Assembly (NCBI GenBank): GCA_035646815.1
Contig: DASRON010000012.1
Coordinates: 1 to 37,366, forward strand
Source: GCA-002784865 sp035646815
GTDB taxonomy: Bacteria; Patescibacteriota; Microgenomatia; Levybacterales; UBA12049
Length of the DNA: 37,366 bases
Reading direction: 5' to 3'
Shown: piece by piece, positions 31,362-37,366 of the stretch
Position numbering within the stretch: position 1 is the stretch's first letter
Layout: every line of letters starts with the position of its first letter
The notes under the pieces: generated by a model
What the model was told of the DNA's origin: nothing
Database searches by the model: none
Seen by the model: only the letters and a program-made list of their open reading frames with translations
Made by a program: the position numbers and the translations under genes

Positions 31362-31916
31362 TTAGTTTGATTTTTTTGCTTCTACTGCTTTAAGTGTCAT
31401 AACTAATTGCTGCATATTATATGAGAGTGCTCTATGAAGTCCGTAAATAGGGGACTTTAATCCAAAAACAAGTTGAGCTAAAAGAATTTCTCTTGATGGA
31501 AGAGTTGATAGCTTTGTTACTTCTTCTGCAGTAATTATTTTGTTATCAAGTATTCCAAATTTAATACTTGGTAAGTTATATTCCTTAATAGTTTTAGCAA
31601 GTTCTTTTAATGGAGCAATAATATCTGAATAGATAAACATAGTTGCAGTAGGATTACTGAAAGCATTTTCATCTTTAACAGCGTCTTTTTTTGCAGTCTT
31701 TGAAAGAGCTAGTTTTAGAAGAGTATTTTTAACAACAGATACTTCTGTGTCACATTCTCTTAGTTTTTTCTTAAGTGTTTCAAGTTGAACATGTGTTAAT
31801 CCTTGATAGTTAGTAAATACTAAGGCAGTTGCCTTTTCCATTTTCTCACTAACTTTTGCAACAATTTCTTCTTTTTTTGTTCTATTTTTTGATACTTTTG
31901 TTTCTTCTTGTTTCAT
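31362..31916 (-). CDS. rplJ: Ribosomal protein L10
   Basis: 184 aa. It anchors L7/L12 dimers to the 50S subunit. The family opening KKEEIVAKVSEKMEKATALV, FTNYQGLTHVQLETLKKKL and VVKNTLLKLAL is intact. The C-terminal helix that binds L7/L12 (SREILLAQLVFGLKSPIYGL, then LVMTLKAVEAKK) is present. About 12 extra residues precede the usual start. Expression is controlled by the leader at 31917-32015 (see there). Confidence 0.96.
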   Translation of the reverse strand: MKQEETKVSKNRTKKEEIVAKVSEKMEKATALVFTNYQGLTHVQLETLKKKLRECDTEVSVVKNTLLKLALSKTAKKDAVKDENAFSNPTATMFIYSDIIAPLKELAKTIKEYNLPSIKFGILDNKIITAEEVTKLSTLPSREILLAQLVFGLKSPIYGLHRALSYNMQQLVMTLKAVEAKKSN

Positions 31917-32015
31917 AAATAAAAAAGCACTCCTAAGAGCGCATTATATTAAACTAAAGTTTTAAATTAATTTGCTCCTCGGTAGGTCTTATTTTTCTGC
32001 CCACTGTCTTTGGAC
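31917..32015 (-). ncRNA. Ribosomal protein L10 leader (cis-regulatory) with attenuator hairpin
   Basis: On the minus strand the leader holds the L10-leader signature: CCAAAGACAGTGGGCAG, then CCTACCGAGGAG, pairing to form the kink-turn region bound by L10-(L7/L12). Near its end is the hairpin GCGCTC-TTAG-GAGTGC (31927-31942) followed directly by TTTTTT (31921-31926) and then the rplJ ATG. The hairpin is terminator-like and also hides a GGAG site. L10 binding would favour termination or block initiation, giving autogenous control. Confidence 0.8.
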
Positions 32016-32021
32016 TTTGTT

Positions 32022-32050
32022 AGTTTATCAAAGAGAGGGTAATTCGTCAA
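32022..32050 (-). promoter_or_regulatory. Promoter of rplJ-rplL
   Basis: Minus strand: -35 TTGACG (32045-32050), 17-bp spacer, -10 TAAACT (32022-32027). It lies between the plsC-like stop and the L10 leader, so rplJ-rplL is a unit of its own. Confidence 0.65.
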
Positions 32051-32058
32051 TACTAAGT

Positions 32059-32964
32059 TTATTTTTCTATAAACTGAGAATAGTAGCCTTGTTGTCTTTC
32101 TGGTAGGTTTTTAGCTATAGGAAGCACAATAACATCTTTTGGCATAAGACCTAATTGTTCAGATCTTTCTTGAATTTCTCTCCAAGTCATAGGTGCTGCA
32201 ATTCTCACCTTTGATTTAGTGATCCCAAAGGGGGCAACTTTAAGACCGAGATTAGATGTAATTTTTCCCATTTCAATTGCAATTGGAAGGATAATAGTAT
32301 TTGCCCTTCCCATGTAAAGTAAGGAAGCTATTCCTTCTTCTGCTTCTAACATTTGTCCATCTGAACTTCTATGTCCTTCGGCTAGAATCAAAATCATTTC
32401 ACCTTGTCCGTCTCTTAGTTTCCTTGTTGCTTTCACAAGATATCTCTTGTTAAACCTACCGCAATTAGGGAATTTTTGTTTATTATTAACTTTTTTATGC
32501 TTGTTAATAGTTTTTGCTTCTTCTATGCCTTGCTGCATGGCTTCGTAAAGTCCAAGCAGCTCTTCATTTCTAGCTGTTCCTGATTTTACAGCTTCTTCGT
32601 AGGCTAATATTCCTTCATGCTTTACCTGATCACGTTGTAGAGCTTGAACAACAGGATAAATCTCAAACCCTAATGCCCTTGCTTCGTTTTTCATAATAGC
32701 ACCTTTAGGATTACCATCTAATTGTCTTTTAGAAACAAAAATTGCTAATTTGTCTAATGGTCCAATTTTACGTGCTACTTTTAAATCTATTCTTGGATCC
32801 ATTGCTGCAAAATGATTAGCAACAAAGATAACATTTATACCTTGTTCTCTAAGTTTAGCAGCTGTTTGAAGGTGTTCTTGTCCGGAGATAATAGGAGCTC
32901 TTATTGTCTCTCCTGCGAGAGCATCAACAACTTTTCCTGTAAGTTCTCCTTCGGGGAATCTCAT
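32059..32964 (-). CDS. PlsC-like lysophospholipid/glycerolipid acyltransferase
   Basis: 301 aa from ATG 32964; the TTG three codons upstream overlaps the promoter spacing and is less likely. Catalytic block NHFAAMDPRIDL (NHxxxxD) is at about 50-56, and the second block LAEGHRSSDGQMLEAEEG (EGxRS) at about 194-200. IILPIAIEMG supplies the following strand ('lPvai'). No membrane helix is clear, so it may bind the membrane peripherally. It probably acylates a glycerophosphate-type acceptor. It is longer than standard PlsC, with a helical insert around 100-160 (basic, KHKKVNNKQKFP). It sits unusually between rplA and rplJ, in its own unit. Confidence 0.8.
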   Translation of the reverse strand: MRFPEGELTGKVVDALAGETIRAPIISGQEHLQTAAKLREQGINVIFVANHFAAMDPRIDLKVARKIGPLDKLAIFVSKRQLDGNPKGAIMKNEARALGFEIYPVVQALQRDQVKHEGILAYEEAVKSGTARNEELLGLYEAMQQGIEEAKTINKHKKVNNKQKFPNCGRFNKRYLVKATRKLRDGQGEMILILAEGHRSSDGQMLEAEEGIASLLYMGRANTIILPIAIEMGKITSNLGLKVAPFGITKSKVRIAAPMTWREIQERSEQLGLMPKDVIVLPIAKNLPERQQGYYSQFIEK

Positions 32965-32972
32965 AAGATGCA

Positions 32973-33001
32973 ATTTTATGCTAAAAAGACAGTGAAGTTA
33001 A
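32973..33001 (-). promoter_or_regulatory. Promoter of the acyltransferase gene
   Basis: Minus strand: -35 TTAACT (32996-33001), 17-bp spacer, -10 TAAAAT (32973-32978), 8 nt to ATG 32964. Confidence 0.6.
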
Positions 33002-33038
33002 CAATAAAAAACAAGGAGAAATTCTTTTTAGTTAATCT

Positions 33039-33842
33039 TTAGATAGCTATTTTTATTCCAGGAGACATGGTAGAAGACAAAGTTATTTTTCTAATTTGTT
33101 CTTTTTTAACAGCTTTTAGAATTGTATTTATATTCGCAGTAAGCTTTTTGTCCTCAAAGCTTATTTTCCCAACTGTAAAGTGAATGATTGGTGCAGTTGC
33201 TTCAGTTTTGAAGTTAATCTGTCCACCTTCATATTTTTTTACTAGAGCTTCAGGATCATTTGTTATAGTTCCATTTTTAGGATTTGGCATAAGTCCTCTT
33301 GGTCCTAAGATCTTTGCTACTTTTGCAAGTTTTGGCATCATAGAAGGATTTGCAACTAAAATATCAAAGTCAATTTTTCCTTTTTCAACTTCTAAAAGAA
33401 TATTGTCGTCAGCAATTACTACTCTAGTTTTTTTACCTGTTCCATAGGGAAGTGTGAGCTTTCCTGAAATACCTTGTTCAGACATTGTTAAATGAAGCTC
33501 TACTGTTTCATCAAACTTTGCTTTTTTAAGTTTTCTTAATAATTCAATTCCATCAGAGATTGTGTAAGATTTACTCATATCAATCTTTGTTTTTGCATCT
33601 ACGTAGCTTTTAGAATGAGGATTTGCTTTTGTTTTTTTTGCTGCTTTCTTCTTATATGATTTTACTTCTTTTTTAACTTCTTTTTCTACAGCATTAGCTT
33701 CCTGAACGGTTTTTTCCTCAGGAGTACTTTCTACTTTTTCTTTTTTTTCGGCAATTTTAACTTCTTTTTTTTGCTTTCGCTCTTTTTTCTCTTTTAGCTC
33801 AAGCTCATCATCGCCAATTGTTTTTACTCTTACTTTTCCCAT
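33039..33842 (-). CDS. rplA: Ribosomal protein L1 with lysine-rich N-terminal extension
   Basis: 267 aa. The homologous L1 body begins near residue 77 (SKSYVDAKTKIDMSKSYTIS) and is complete: KAKFDETVELHLTM, PYGTGKKTRVVIADD, ILGPRGLMPNPKNGTITND, GGQINFKTEATAPIIHFTVG, SSTMSPGIKI end. The first ~75 residues form a Lys/Glu-rich, low-complexity extension, as I recall from other Microgenomates L1 proteins. It binds 23S rRNA at the L1 stalk. It is the last gene of secE-nusG-rplK-rplA; the start lies 2 bp after the rplK stop. Confidence 0.95.
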   Translation of the reverse strand: MGKVRVKTIGDDELELKEKKERKQKKEVKIAEKKEKVESTPEEKTVQEANAVEKEVKKEVKSYKKKAAKKTKANPHSKSYVDAKTKIDMSKSYTISDGIELLRKLKKAKFDETVELHLTMSEQGISGKLTLPYGTGKKTRVVIADDNILLEVEKGKIDFDILVANPSMMPKLAKVAKILGPRGLMPNPKNGTITNDPEALVKKYEGGQINFKTEATAPIIHFTVGKISFEDKKLTANINTILKAVKKEQIRKITLSSTMSPGIKIAI

Positions 33843-33844
33843 AG

Positions 33845-34267
33845 TTATTCAACCTTTATTCCCATTGATCTTGCAGCACCTTCTACTATTTTTACTGCTG
33901 CATCTAAATCGTTTGCATTTAAATCTTCCATTTTCGTTTTAGCAATATCTTCTGCTTGAGAGCGGGTAATTGATCCAGCAGGTTCTCTTCCTGGTTTTTG
34001 AGATCCTTTGTCTTTTCCTAAAGCTTTTTTAATAAGCTCTGCAACTGGTGGTTTTTTAACTATAAAGGAAAATGTTCTGTCTTCATAAACTGTAATTACT
34101 GCAGGAAGAATTGTGCCTTTTTGATCAGCAGTCTTTTCATTAAAAGCTTTTACAAACTCCATAATTGGAAGTCCATGTTGTCCTAAAGCAGGTCCAACTG
34201 GTGGAGCAGGTGTTGCAGATCCAGCTGGAATATTTAATTTTATTAATGTTTTAATCTTTTTAGCCAT
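33845..34267 (-). CDS. rplK: Ribosomal protein L11
   Basis: 140 aa, canonical: IKLNIPAGSATPAPPVGPAL and GQHGLPIMEFVKAFNEKTAD in the N-terminal domain, ITVYEDRTFSFIVKKPPVAE linker, and the RNA-binding C-terminal domain with PAGSITRSQAEDIAKTKM and AARSMGIKVE. It binds the GTPase centre of 23S rRNA. It follows nusG after 3 bp in the operon. Nothing odd. Confidence 0.97.
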   Translation of the reverse strand: MAKKIKTLIKLNIPAGSATPAPPVGPALGQHGLPIMEFVKAFNEKTADQKGTILPAVITVYEDRTFSFIVKKPPVAELIKKALGKDKGSQKPGREPAGSITRSQAEDIAKTKMEDLNANDLDAAVKIVEGAARSMGIKVE

Positions 34268-34270
34268 AGT

Positions 34271-34918
34271 TTAAAGTTTTGCAACTTGAAGAAAATCAAG
34301 TTCAACAGGTGTTTCACGTCCAAAAATGCTAACTAATACTTTAAGTTTACCGCGTGCTTCATCAATTTCATCAATTGTACCTAAGAAGTCAGCAAATGGT
34401 CCGTCAACAATTTTAACAGCTTCTCCTTGCGCAAAAGCAGCTTTATACAAAGGTTCTTCTGTTTTCATGAACTTTTGAATTGCTTCAACTTCTTTATCTG
34501 AAATTGGTGTTGGTTTGTTCCCAGCACCTATAAAAGCAGTAACTCCTTGAGTAGTTCTAACTAAAAGCCATGATTCATCATCTAAGACTATCTTTACTAG
34601 AACATATCCTGGGAAGATCTTTTCTTCAACGCTTTCTTTTTTACCACCTTGCACCTTGATAGTGTTTCTAGTGGGGACAATAATGTCAAAAATTCGATCT
34701 TCAAAACCTAAAGATTGAACTCTTTGCTTTAAATTCTTGGCAACTTTATTCTCGTGTCCTGAATAGGTGTGAATAATGTACCACTTGGCAGCAAAAGAAG
34801 CGTCTTTAGTAGCATCTCCTGCTTGGCTTGCAATCTCTTCTTTTTTAGACTCATTTACAATTGAGCCTGTTTCATTTTTAATTTCTTCTTTTTTTTGATC
34901 TTTTGTTTTAGTATCCAT
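34271..34918 (-). CDS. nusG: Transcription termination/antitermination protein NusG
   Basis: 215 aa. The NGN domain begins near residue 44 (AAKWYIIHTYSGHENKVAKN) and contains FEDRIFDIIVPT, EKIFPGYVLVKIVLDD and TTQGVTAFIG. The KOW domain is at about 160-215 (GEAVKIVDGPFADFLGTIDE, ending VELDFLQVAKL). The first ~43 residues are an acidic/lysine-rich extension rich in Glu, Lys and Asp, absent from E. coli NusG but common in CPR and some other phyla. It links RNA polymerase to the ribosome or to Rho. It is in the secE-nusG-rplK-rplA operon, 2 bp after secE. Confidence 0.95.
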   Translation of the reverse strand: MDTKTKDQKKEEIKNETGSIVNESKKEEIASQAGDATKDASFAAKWYIIHTYSGHENKVAKNLKQRVQSLGFEDRIFDIIVPTRNTIKVQGGKKESVEEKIFPGYVLVKIVLDDESWLLVRTTQGVTAFIGAGNKPTPISDKEVEAIQKFMKTEEPLYKAAFAQGEAVKIVDGPFADFLGTIDEIDEARGKLKVLVSIFGRETPVELDFLQVAKL

Positions 34919-34920
34919 AA

Positions 34921-35106
34921 TTATTTAATAATTAGAGTCATAAGTGTTGTAAAAACGTAATCAAGTCCTCCTAAGAAAAAACCTACTAAGAGACTAACTA
35001 AGATTACTATTGATGTTAACCTTATAACTTCATCTCTAGTAGGCCAGACAACCTTCTTTAATTCATCTCTTACTTCCTTTAAAAAGGAAATTGGTTTTGA
35101 TGCCAT
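34921..35106 (-). CDS. secE: Preprotein translocase subunit SecE
   Basis: 61 aa from ATG 35106. A longer reading from 35157 is excluded since that start overlaps the promoter -10. The typical amphipathic FLKEVRDELKKVVWPTRDEV is followed by one membrane helix (TSIVILVSLLVGFFLGGLDYVF). Minimal single-TM SecE of this size is standard. It stabilises the SecY channel that would export the surface proteins of this window. It is the first gene of the operon with nusG, rplK and rplA. Confidence 0.93.
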   Translation of the reverse strand: MASKPISFLKEVRDELKKVVWPTRDEVIRLTSIVILVSLLVGFFLGGLDYVFTTLMTLIIK

Positions 35107-35123
35107 TTCTTCAATACAAAAAC

Positions 35124-35141
35124 AAGGTTGCAACCAACCTT
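35124..35141 (-). promoter_or_regulatory. 5'-end hairpin of the secE operon leader
   Basis: AAGGTTG-GTTG-CAACCTT forms a 7-bp stem right at the predicted transcript start (about 35141) and is followed by GTTTTTG. It could protect the 5' end or act as a weak attenuator. The leader to ATG 35106 is about 35 nt without a strong Shine-Dalgarno. Confidence 0.5.
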
Positions 35142-35147
35142 TAAAAC

Positions 35148-35176
35148 ATTCTATCAAATATTAGGACCTCTGTAAA
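35148..35176 (-). promoter_or_regulatory. Promoter of secE-nusG-rplK-rplA
   Basis: Minus strand: -35 TTTACA (35171-35176), 17-bp spacer, -10 TAGAAT (35148-35153). Back to back with the galU promoter. Confidence 0.65.
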
Positions 35177-35187
35177 GAGGAAAGCAG

Positions 35188-35217
35188 TTGACATAAGTAG
35201 CAATGTGAAGGTACAAT
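35188..35217 (+). promoter_or_regulatory. Promoter of galU
   Basis: -35 TTGACA (35188-35193), 18-bp spacer, -10 TACAAT (35212-35217). It overlaps the GTG at 35205, so the real start is ATG 35229, 11 nt after the -10. Confidence 0.7.
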
Positions 35218-35228
35218 TTAAAAACAAT

Positions 35229-36110
35229 ATGAGCAAAATCAGAAAGGTTGTAATACCTGCTGCAGGATTTGGAACCCGCTTTTTACCTCAAACAAAGGCA
35301 ATGCCTAAGGAAATGCTCCCAGTAGTTGAAAAACCTATTATTCAATACGTTGTTGAAGAAGCTGTTGAAGCAGGAATAGAAGATGTAATTTTAGTAACAG
35401 GATCAAACAAGAGAGCGATTGAAGATCATTTTGATCGTCCTAGCCTTGACTTGGTTGAAAATCTTAAGATGGGTGGAGAGAAGAAAAAATTCTATCTTGA
35501 TGAATTAAATAGAATTTCTGATTTGGCAAATTTTATTTATGTTCGTCAAAAAGGACCTTATGGTAATGCTACTCCTATAAGATCAGTAAGACATTTAATT
35601 AACGATGAGGCTTTCCTGGCTTTCTGGGGAGACGAATTTACGATTGCAACGCCTTCAAGAGCAAAACAAATGATTGATGTTTATGAGAAATATGGAGGAG
35701 CAGTTTTAGGAGGAGTAAGGCTCTCAAAAGATGAAGACTATACAAGGTATGGTTATGTTGAAGGGAAAGAAATAGCAGAGGGAGTATGGAGAGTTGATAG
35801 ACTTATTGAAAAACCAGGTAAAGACAAAGCTCCATCTGACTTGGCAATAGTTGCAAATTATTTACTAACACCTGATATATTTCCAATTCTTGATACGCAA
35901 AAGCCGGGAACAGGTGGAGAATACTATCTTTCAGAAGCAATCGATCAACTTGCAAAGCAAAAACCAGTTTATGCAGTTGAAATTAAAGGCGCAAAGTATT
36001 ATGATACCGGGAATAAACTTGAATATATGAAAACTGTTGTGGAATTGGGATTAAAACATCCGGATATAAACGGTGATTTCCGCAAATTCCTCAAAGACTT
36101 GGAGTTATAA
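35229..36110 (+). CDS. galU: UTP-glucose-1-phosphate uridylyltransferase
   Basis: 293 aa from ATG 35229. Motifs: VIPAAGFGTRFLPQTKAMPK (nucleotide loop), EMLPVVEKPIIQYVVEEAVE, ILVTGSNKRAIEDHFD, FLAFWGDEFTIATPS (a D-containing metal site), RVDRLIEKPGKDKAPS, GEYYLSEAIDQLAK and YYDTGNKLEYMKTVVELGL. It makes UDP-glucose, the sugar donor for surface glycans and substrate for the GalT-like enzyme at 28250. Complete. Two small genes follow at once: a 42-aa protein and a PAP2 phosphatase, probably one operon. Confidence 0.95.
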   Translation: MSKIRKVVIPAAGFGTRFLPQTKAMPKEMLPVVEKPIIQYVVEEAVEAGIEDVILVTGSNKRAIEDHFDRPSLDLVENLKMGGEKKKFYLDELNRISDLANFIYVRQKGPYGNATPIRSVRHLINDEAFLAFWGDEFTIATPSRAKQMIDVYEKYGGAVLGGVRLSKDEDYTRYGYVEGKEIAEGVWRVDRLIEKPGKDKAPSDLAIVANYLLTPDIFPILDTQKPGTGGEYYLSEAIDQLAKQKPVYAVEIKGAKYYDTGNKLEYMKTVVELGLKHPDINGDFRKFLKDLEL

Positions 36111-36152
36111 AGATGAAAAGAGATAGAAGAGCTTCATGGTCAAGGAAAACGT

Positions 36153-36281
36153 ATGTTTGCAGAGCACAAATTTGGGGAAATTGGCCTTACTGTTATTGGT
36201 GCAACTGCAATGACTGCAGTAACAGGAGTTTTACTCCATAAACTTCAAAAAGATCATAAGCAACATGAAAAAGATAAATAA
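36153..36281 (+). CDS. Tiny membrane protein (42 aa), possibly longer with a frameshift
   Basis: Reads MFAEHKFGEIGLTVIGATAM, a hydrophobic stretch ending TGVLLHKLQKD, and a basic/His end. AAGGA lies 6 nt before the ATG, a good ribosome site. The stop is followed directly by the PAP2 gene's ATG (TAAATG). Upstream in the same frame are EIEELHGQGKR codons. They would join an ATG at 36113 (just after the galU stop) if one A were removed from ATGAAAAG, giving a 55-aa protein. So a homopolymer slip may have shortened the gene. Family unknown; one membrane helix. Confidence 0.5.
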   Translation: MFAEHKFGEIGLTVIGATAMTAVTGVLLHKLQKDHKQHEKDK

Positions 36282-36923
36282 ATGAAAAACAAACTGCCTA
36301 TTTTCATCTACGGAAGCTTAGTATTTGGATCATTTGTTCTATTTTCATATATTGTCCATAAAGATATTTTTACTCAATTAGACTTTAATACTACTGTAAG
36401 ACTTCAGGATAATCTTTCAAGACGTTATGATAGTCTATTTTCCATATTTTCACTAGTTGGTAATTTTGAGGTATTATCAATAGTTTTAGTTATTCTTTTA
36501 ATTGTTAGAAAAAAGATAATATTTGGAATTTCGGCTATATTACTATATATTTCGATACACTTTGTTGAACTCTTTGGGAAAATTTTCGTAGATCATTTGC
36601 CACCTCCTCATTTTCTTTTAAGAACAGAAAAACTAGTAGATTTTCCGCAATTTTACGTAAGGCTTGAAAATTCTTATCCTTCAGGTCATTCTGCAAGAAC
36701 TGCCTTTATATCAATAATTCTTATTTTACTGATAGGAAAGTCAAAAAAACTTTCAATCAACCAAAAATACATCATATGGTTCCTAGTAATAGTTTTTGAT
36801 TTAACTATGTTTATAAGTAGAATTTATTTAGGAGAGCATTGGACATCAGATGTAATTGGGGGAGCATTACTTGGCTTTTCTCTTGGACTTTTGTCTTTTA
36901 CCTTTCTTAGGCATAAAACCTAA
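36282..36923 (+). CDS. PAP2-superfamily membrane phosphatase
   Basis: 213 aa with five or six membrane helices. The phosphatase motifs are C2 SYPSGHSARTAF (about 137-148, catalytic His) and C3 SRIYLGEHWTSDVIGG (about 186-201, His nucleophile). C1, usually K-x6-R-P, reads KIFVDHLPPP: the Lys is present but the Arg is replaced by Pro. Members dephosphorylate undecaprenyl diphosphate or lipid phosphates. With galU and the TagA-type enzyme in the window, recycling of undecaprenyl phosphate is a fair guess. Its 3' end overlaps the convergent gene at 36867 by 57 bp. Confidence 0.85.
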   Translation: MKNKLPIFIYGSLVFGSFVLFSYIVHKDIFTQLDFNTTVRLQDNLSRRYDSLFSIFSLVGNFEVLSIVLVILLIVRKKIIFGISAILLYISIHFVELFGKIFVDHLPPPHFLLRTEKLVDFPQFYVRLENSYPSGHSARTAFISIILILLIGKSKKLSINQKYIIWFLVIVFDLTMFISRIYLGEHWTSDVIGGALLGFSLGLLSFTFLRHKT

Positions 36924-37157
36924 TTTGATATCTTTAGGAATTTTTTTCCAGTTTCTTTCTAAAAAACCATAAGCCAAGGGGTAAGTTGAATCAATGCCTA
37001 ATCCATCTGAAATATTTTGAAGGGTTCCGACGGCATAGATTGCTGTACGCAAAAACGCTTCTTCCTCTGAAATGACATTATCATTAAGAAGTTTCATAAC
37101 CCCATCAAGTCTTTGTTCAAATGTGACCTGAGGTGCTTTTCTTTTTTCCCTTTCCAT
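36867..37157 (-). CDS. Protein of unknown function
   Basis: 96 aa from ATG 37157, the first ATG after the promoter (a longer reading to 37196 would overlap the promoter). It starts MEREKRKAPQVTFEQRLDGV and is helical; the middle holds LRTAIYAVGTLQNISDGLGI and the end is a basic tail (KKGKRQKSKRKAK). No family recognised. A small nucleic-acid-associated protein is possible from the basic tail. It is transcribed alone toward the PAP2 gene. Confidence 0.6.
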   Translation of the reverse strand: MEREKRKAPQVTFEQRLDGVMKLLNDNVISEEEAFLRTAIYAVGTLQNISDGLGIDSTYPLAYGFLERNWKKIPKDIKLGFMPKKGKRQKSKRKAK

Positions 37158-37167
37158 AGTTCTGGGA

Positions 37168-37196
37168 ATTCTAGCAAAATTAAGGTTGAAAAGCAA
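37168..37196 (-). promoter_or_regulatory. Promoter of the 96-aa gene
   Basis: Minus strand: -35 TTGCTT (37191-37196), 17-bp spacer, extended -10 TGC-TAGAAT (37168-37173 plus TGC), 10 nt to the ATG. Confidence 0.6.
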
Positions 37197-37227
37197 AATT
37201 AGCTTAATATGATGATATTATGAGTAT

Positions 37228-37366
37228 ATGGCACTTACACCTTCCACAATGCCTAATTTAGGCATAAAAGCAGTTGATTTTAATCTTGAAGACGTAACTT
37301 CAGGAAAAATCTATTCATTTAAGAATTTTAAAGATAAAAAAGTGCTTTTAGTTATGTTTATTTCCC
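37228..37366 (+). CDS. Thioredoxin-fold / AhpC-TSA type protein, N-terminal part (runs off the window)
   Basis: 46 codons from ATG 37228 to the window end: ALTPSTMPNLGIKAVDFNLE, then TSGKIYSFKNFKDKKVLLVM. This is the start of thioredoxin-like AhpC/TSA proteins ('LG..ApdF.L.d..sGk..sl.dfkgkkallVmFi'). The Cys motif that normally follows (a few residues after VMFI) lies outside the window. Expected role is a peroxiredoxin or other thiol redox protein. TATTAT lies 6 nt before the ATG. Confidence 0.75.
   Translation, partial: MALTPSTMPNLGIKAVDFNLEDVTSGKIYSFKNFKDKKVLLVMFIS

Noticed and set aside
9497..36155. All frameshifts as sequencing or assembly errors
   Set aside because: Roughly 25 kb of intact large genes contain none, while about 2.5 kb of accessory sequence holds nearly all lesions, and comEC also has a large deletion. 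Errors at single A-runs cannot be excluded, however.
1..37366. CRISPR arrays, insertion sequences, prophage, rRNA
   Set aside because: No regularly spaced repeats, transposase frames, phage structural genes or rRNA segments were seen; the only mobility-related signal is the partial recombinase at the left edge.

Overview
The window is AT-rich (roughly two thirds A+T) and gene-dense. It looks like a chromosomal piece of a Candidate Phyla Radiation (Patescibacteria) bacterium, most likely of the Microgenomates type. I base this on the combination of a DUF2341 surface protein, surface proteins ending in a Y-[VI]-A-x-PTF motif, a PEGA/beta-propeller membrane protein, a sortase, a DsbA-VKOR pair, a ComEC remnant next to leuS, a DUF5674 gene and a ribosomal protein L1 with a lysine-rich N-terminal extension. 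The phylum call is inference. The genetic code looks standard: the long genes encode Trp with TGG only, and TGA is a real stop in fhs and in the AlkD-like gene.

Layout. 1-6312 is a cell-surface region: a partial tyrosine recombinase, a DUF2341 protein, two secreted or anchored proteins, and a three-gene cassette (multi-TM/coiled coil, beta-rich exported protein, DUF916-like anchored protein). 6378-11388 holds a DUF5674 gene broken by TGA, leuS and a heavily decayed comEC. 11381-14207 is a four-gene two-component cassette (response regulator, two small unknowns, histidine kinase). 14305-19900 carries argS, an M16 peptidase, ndk, a broken small gene, VKOR and DsbA. 20007-23952 has fhs, unknown genes, an AlkD-like repair protein, another broken small gene and a decayed tRNA. 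23953-30839 holds tRNA-Arg(CCU), a sortase, the PEGA protein divergent from mreB, a TagA/WecG glycosyltransferase, a GalT-like protein, a small HTH regulator and unknowns. 30878-35157 is the secE-nusG-rplK-rplA and rplJ-rplL block, with an acyltransferase gene inserted between the two halves. 35188-37366 has galU, a tiny membrane protein, a PAP2 phosphatase, an unknown and the start of a thioredoxin/AhpC-type gene.

How the genes work together. Many genes serve the cell envelope: mreB (shape), galU, TagA/WecG, PAP2 and PlsC-like enzymes (polymers and lipids), sortase and surface proteins (display), DsbA/VKOR (disulfides). Decay is confined to accessory genes (comEC, DUF5674, two or three small ORFs, a tRNA), while every large housekeeping gene is intact.

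A window-wide pattern stands out. At most first genes of transcription units a good -10 box lies only 6-13 nt before the start codon, so the transcripts should be leaderless or nearly so. These promoters also correct several starts. Leaders are seen upstream of the ribosomal operons, mreB and the DUF2341 gene. Shine-Dalgarno sequences are found mainly at genes inside operons.
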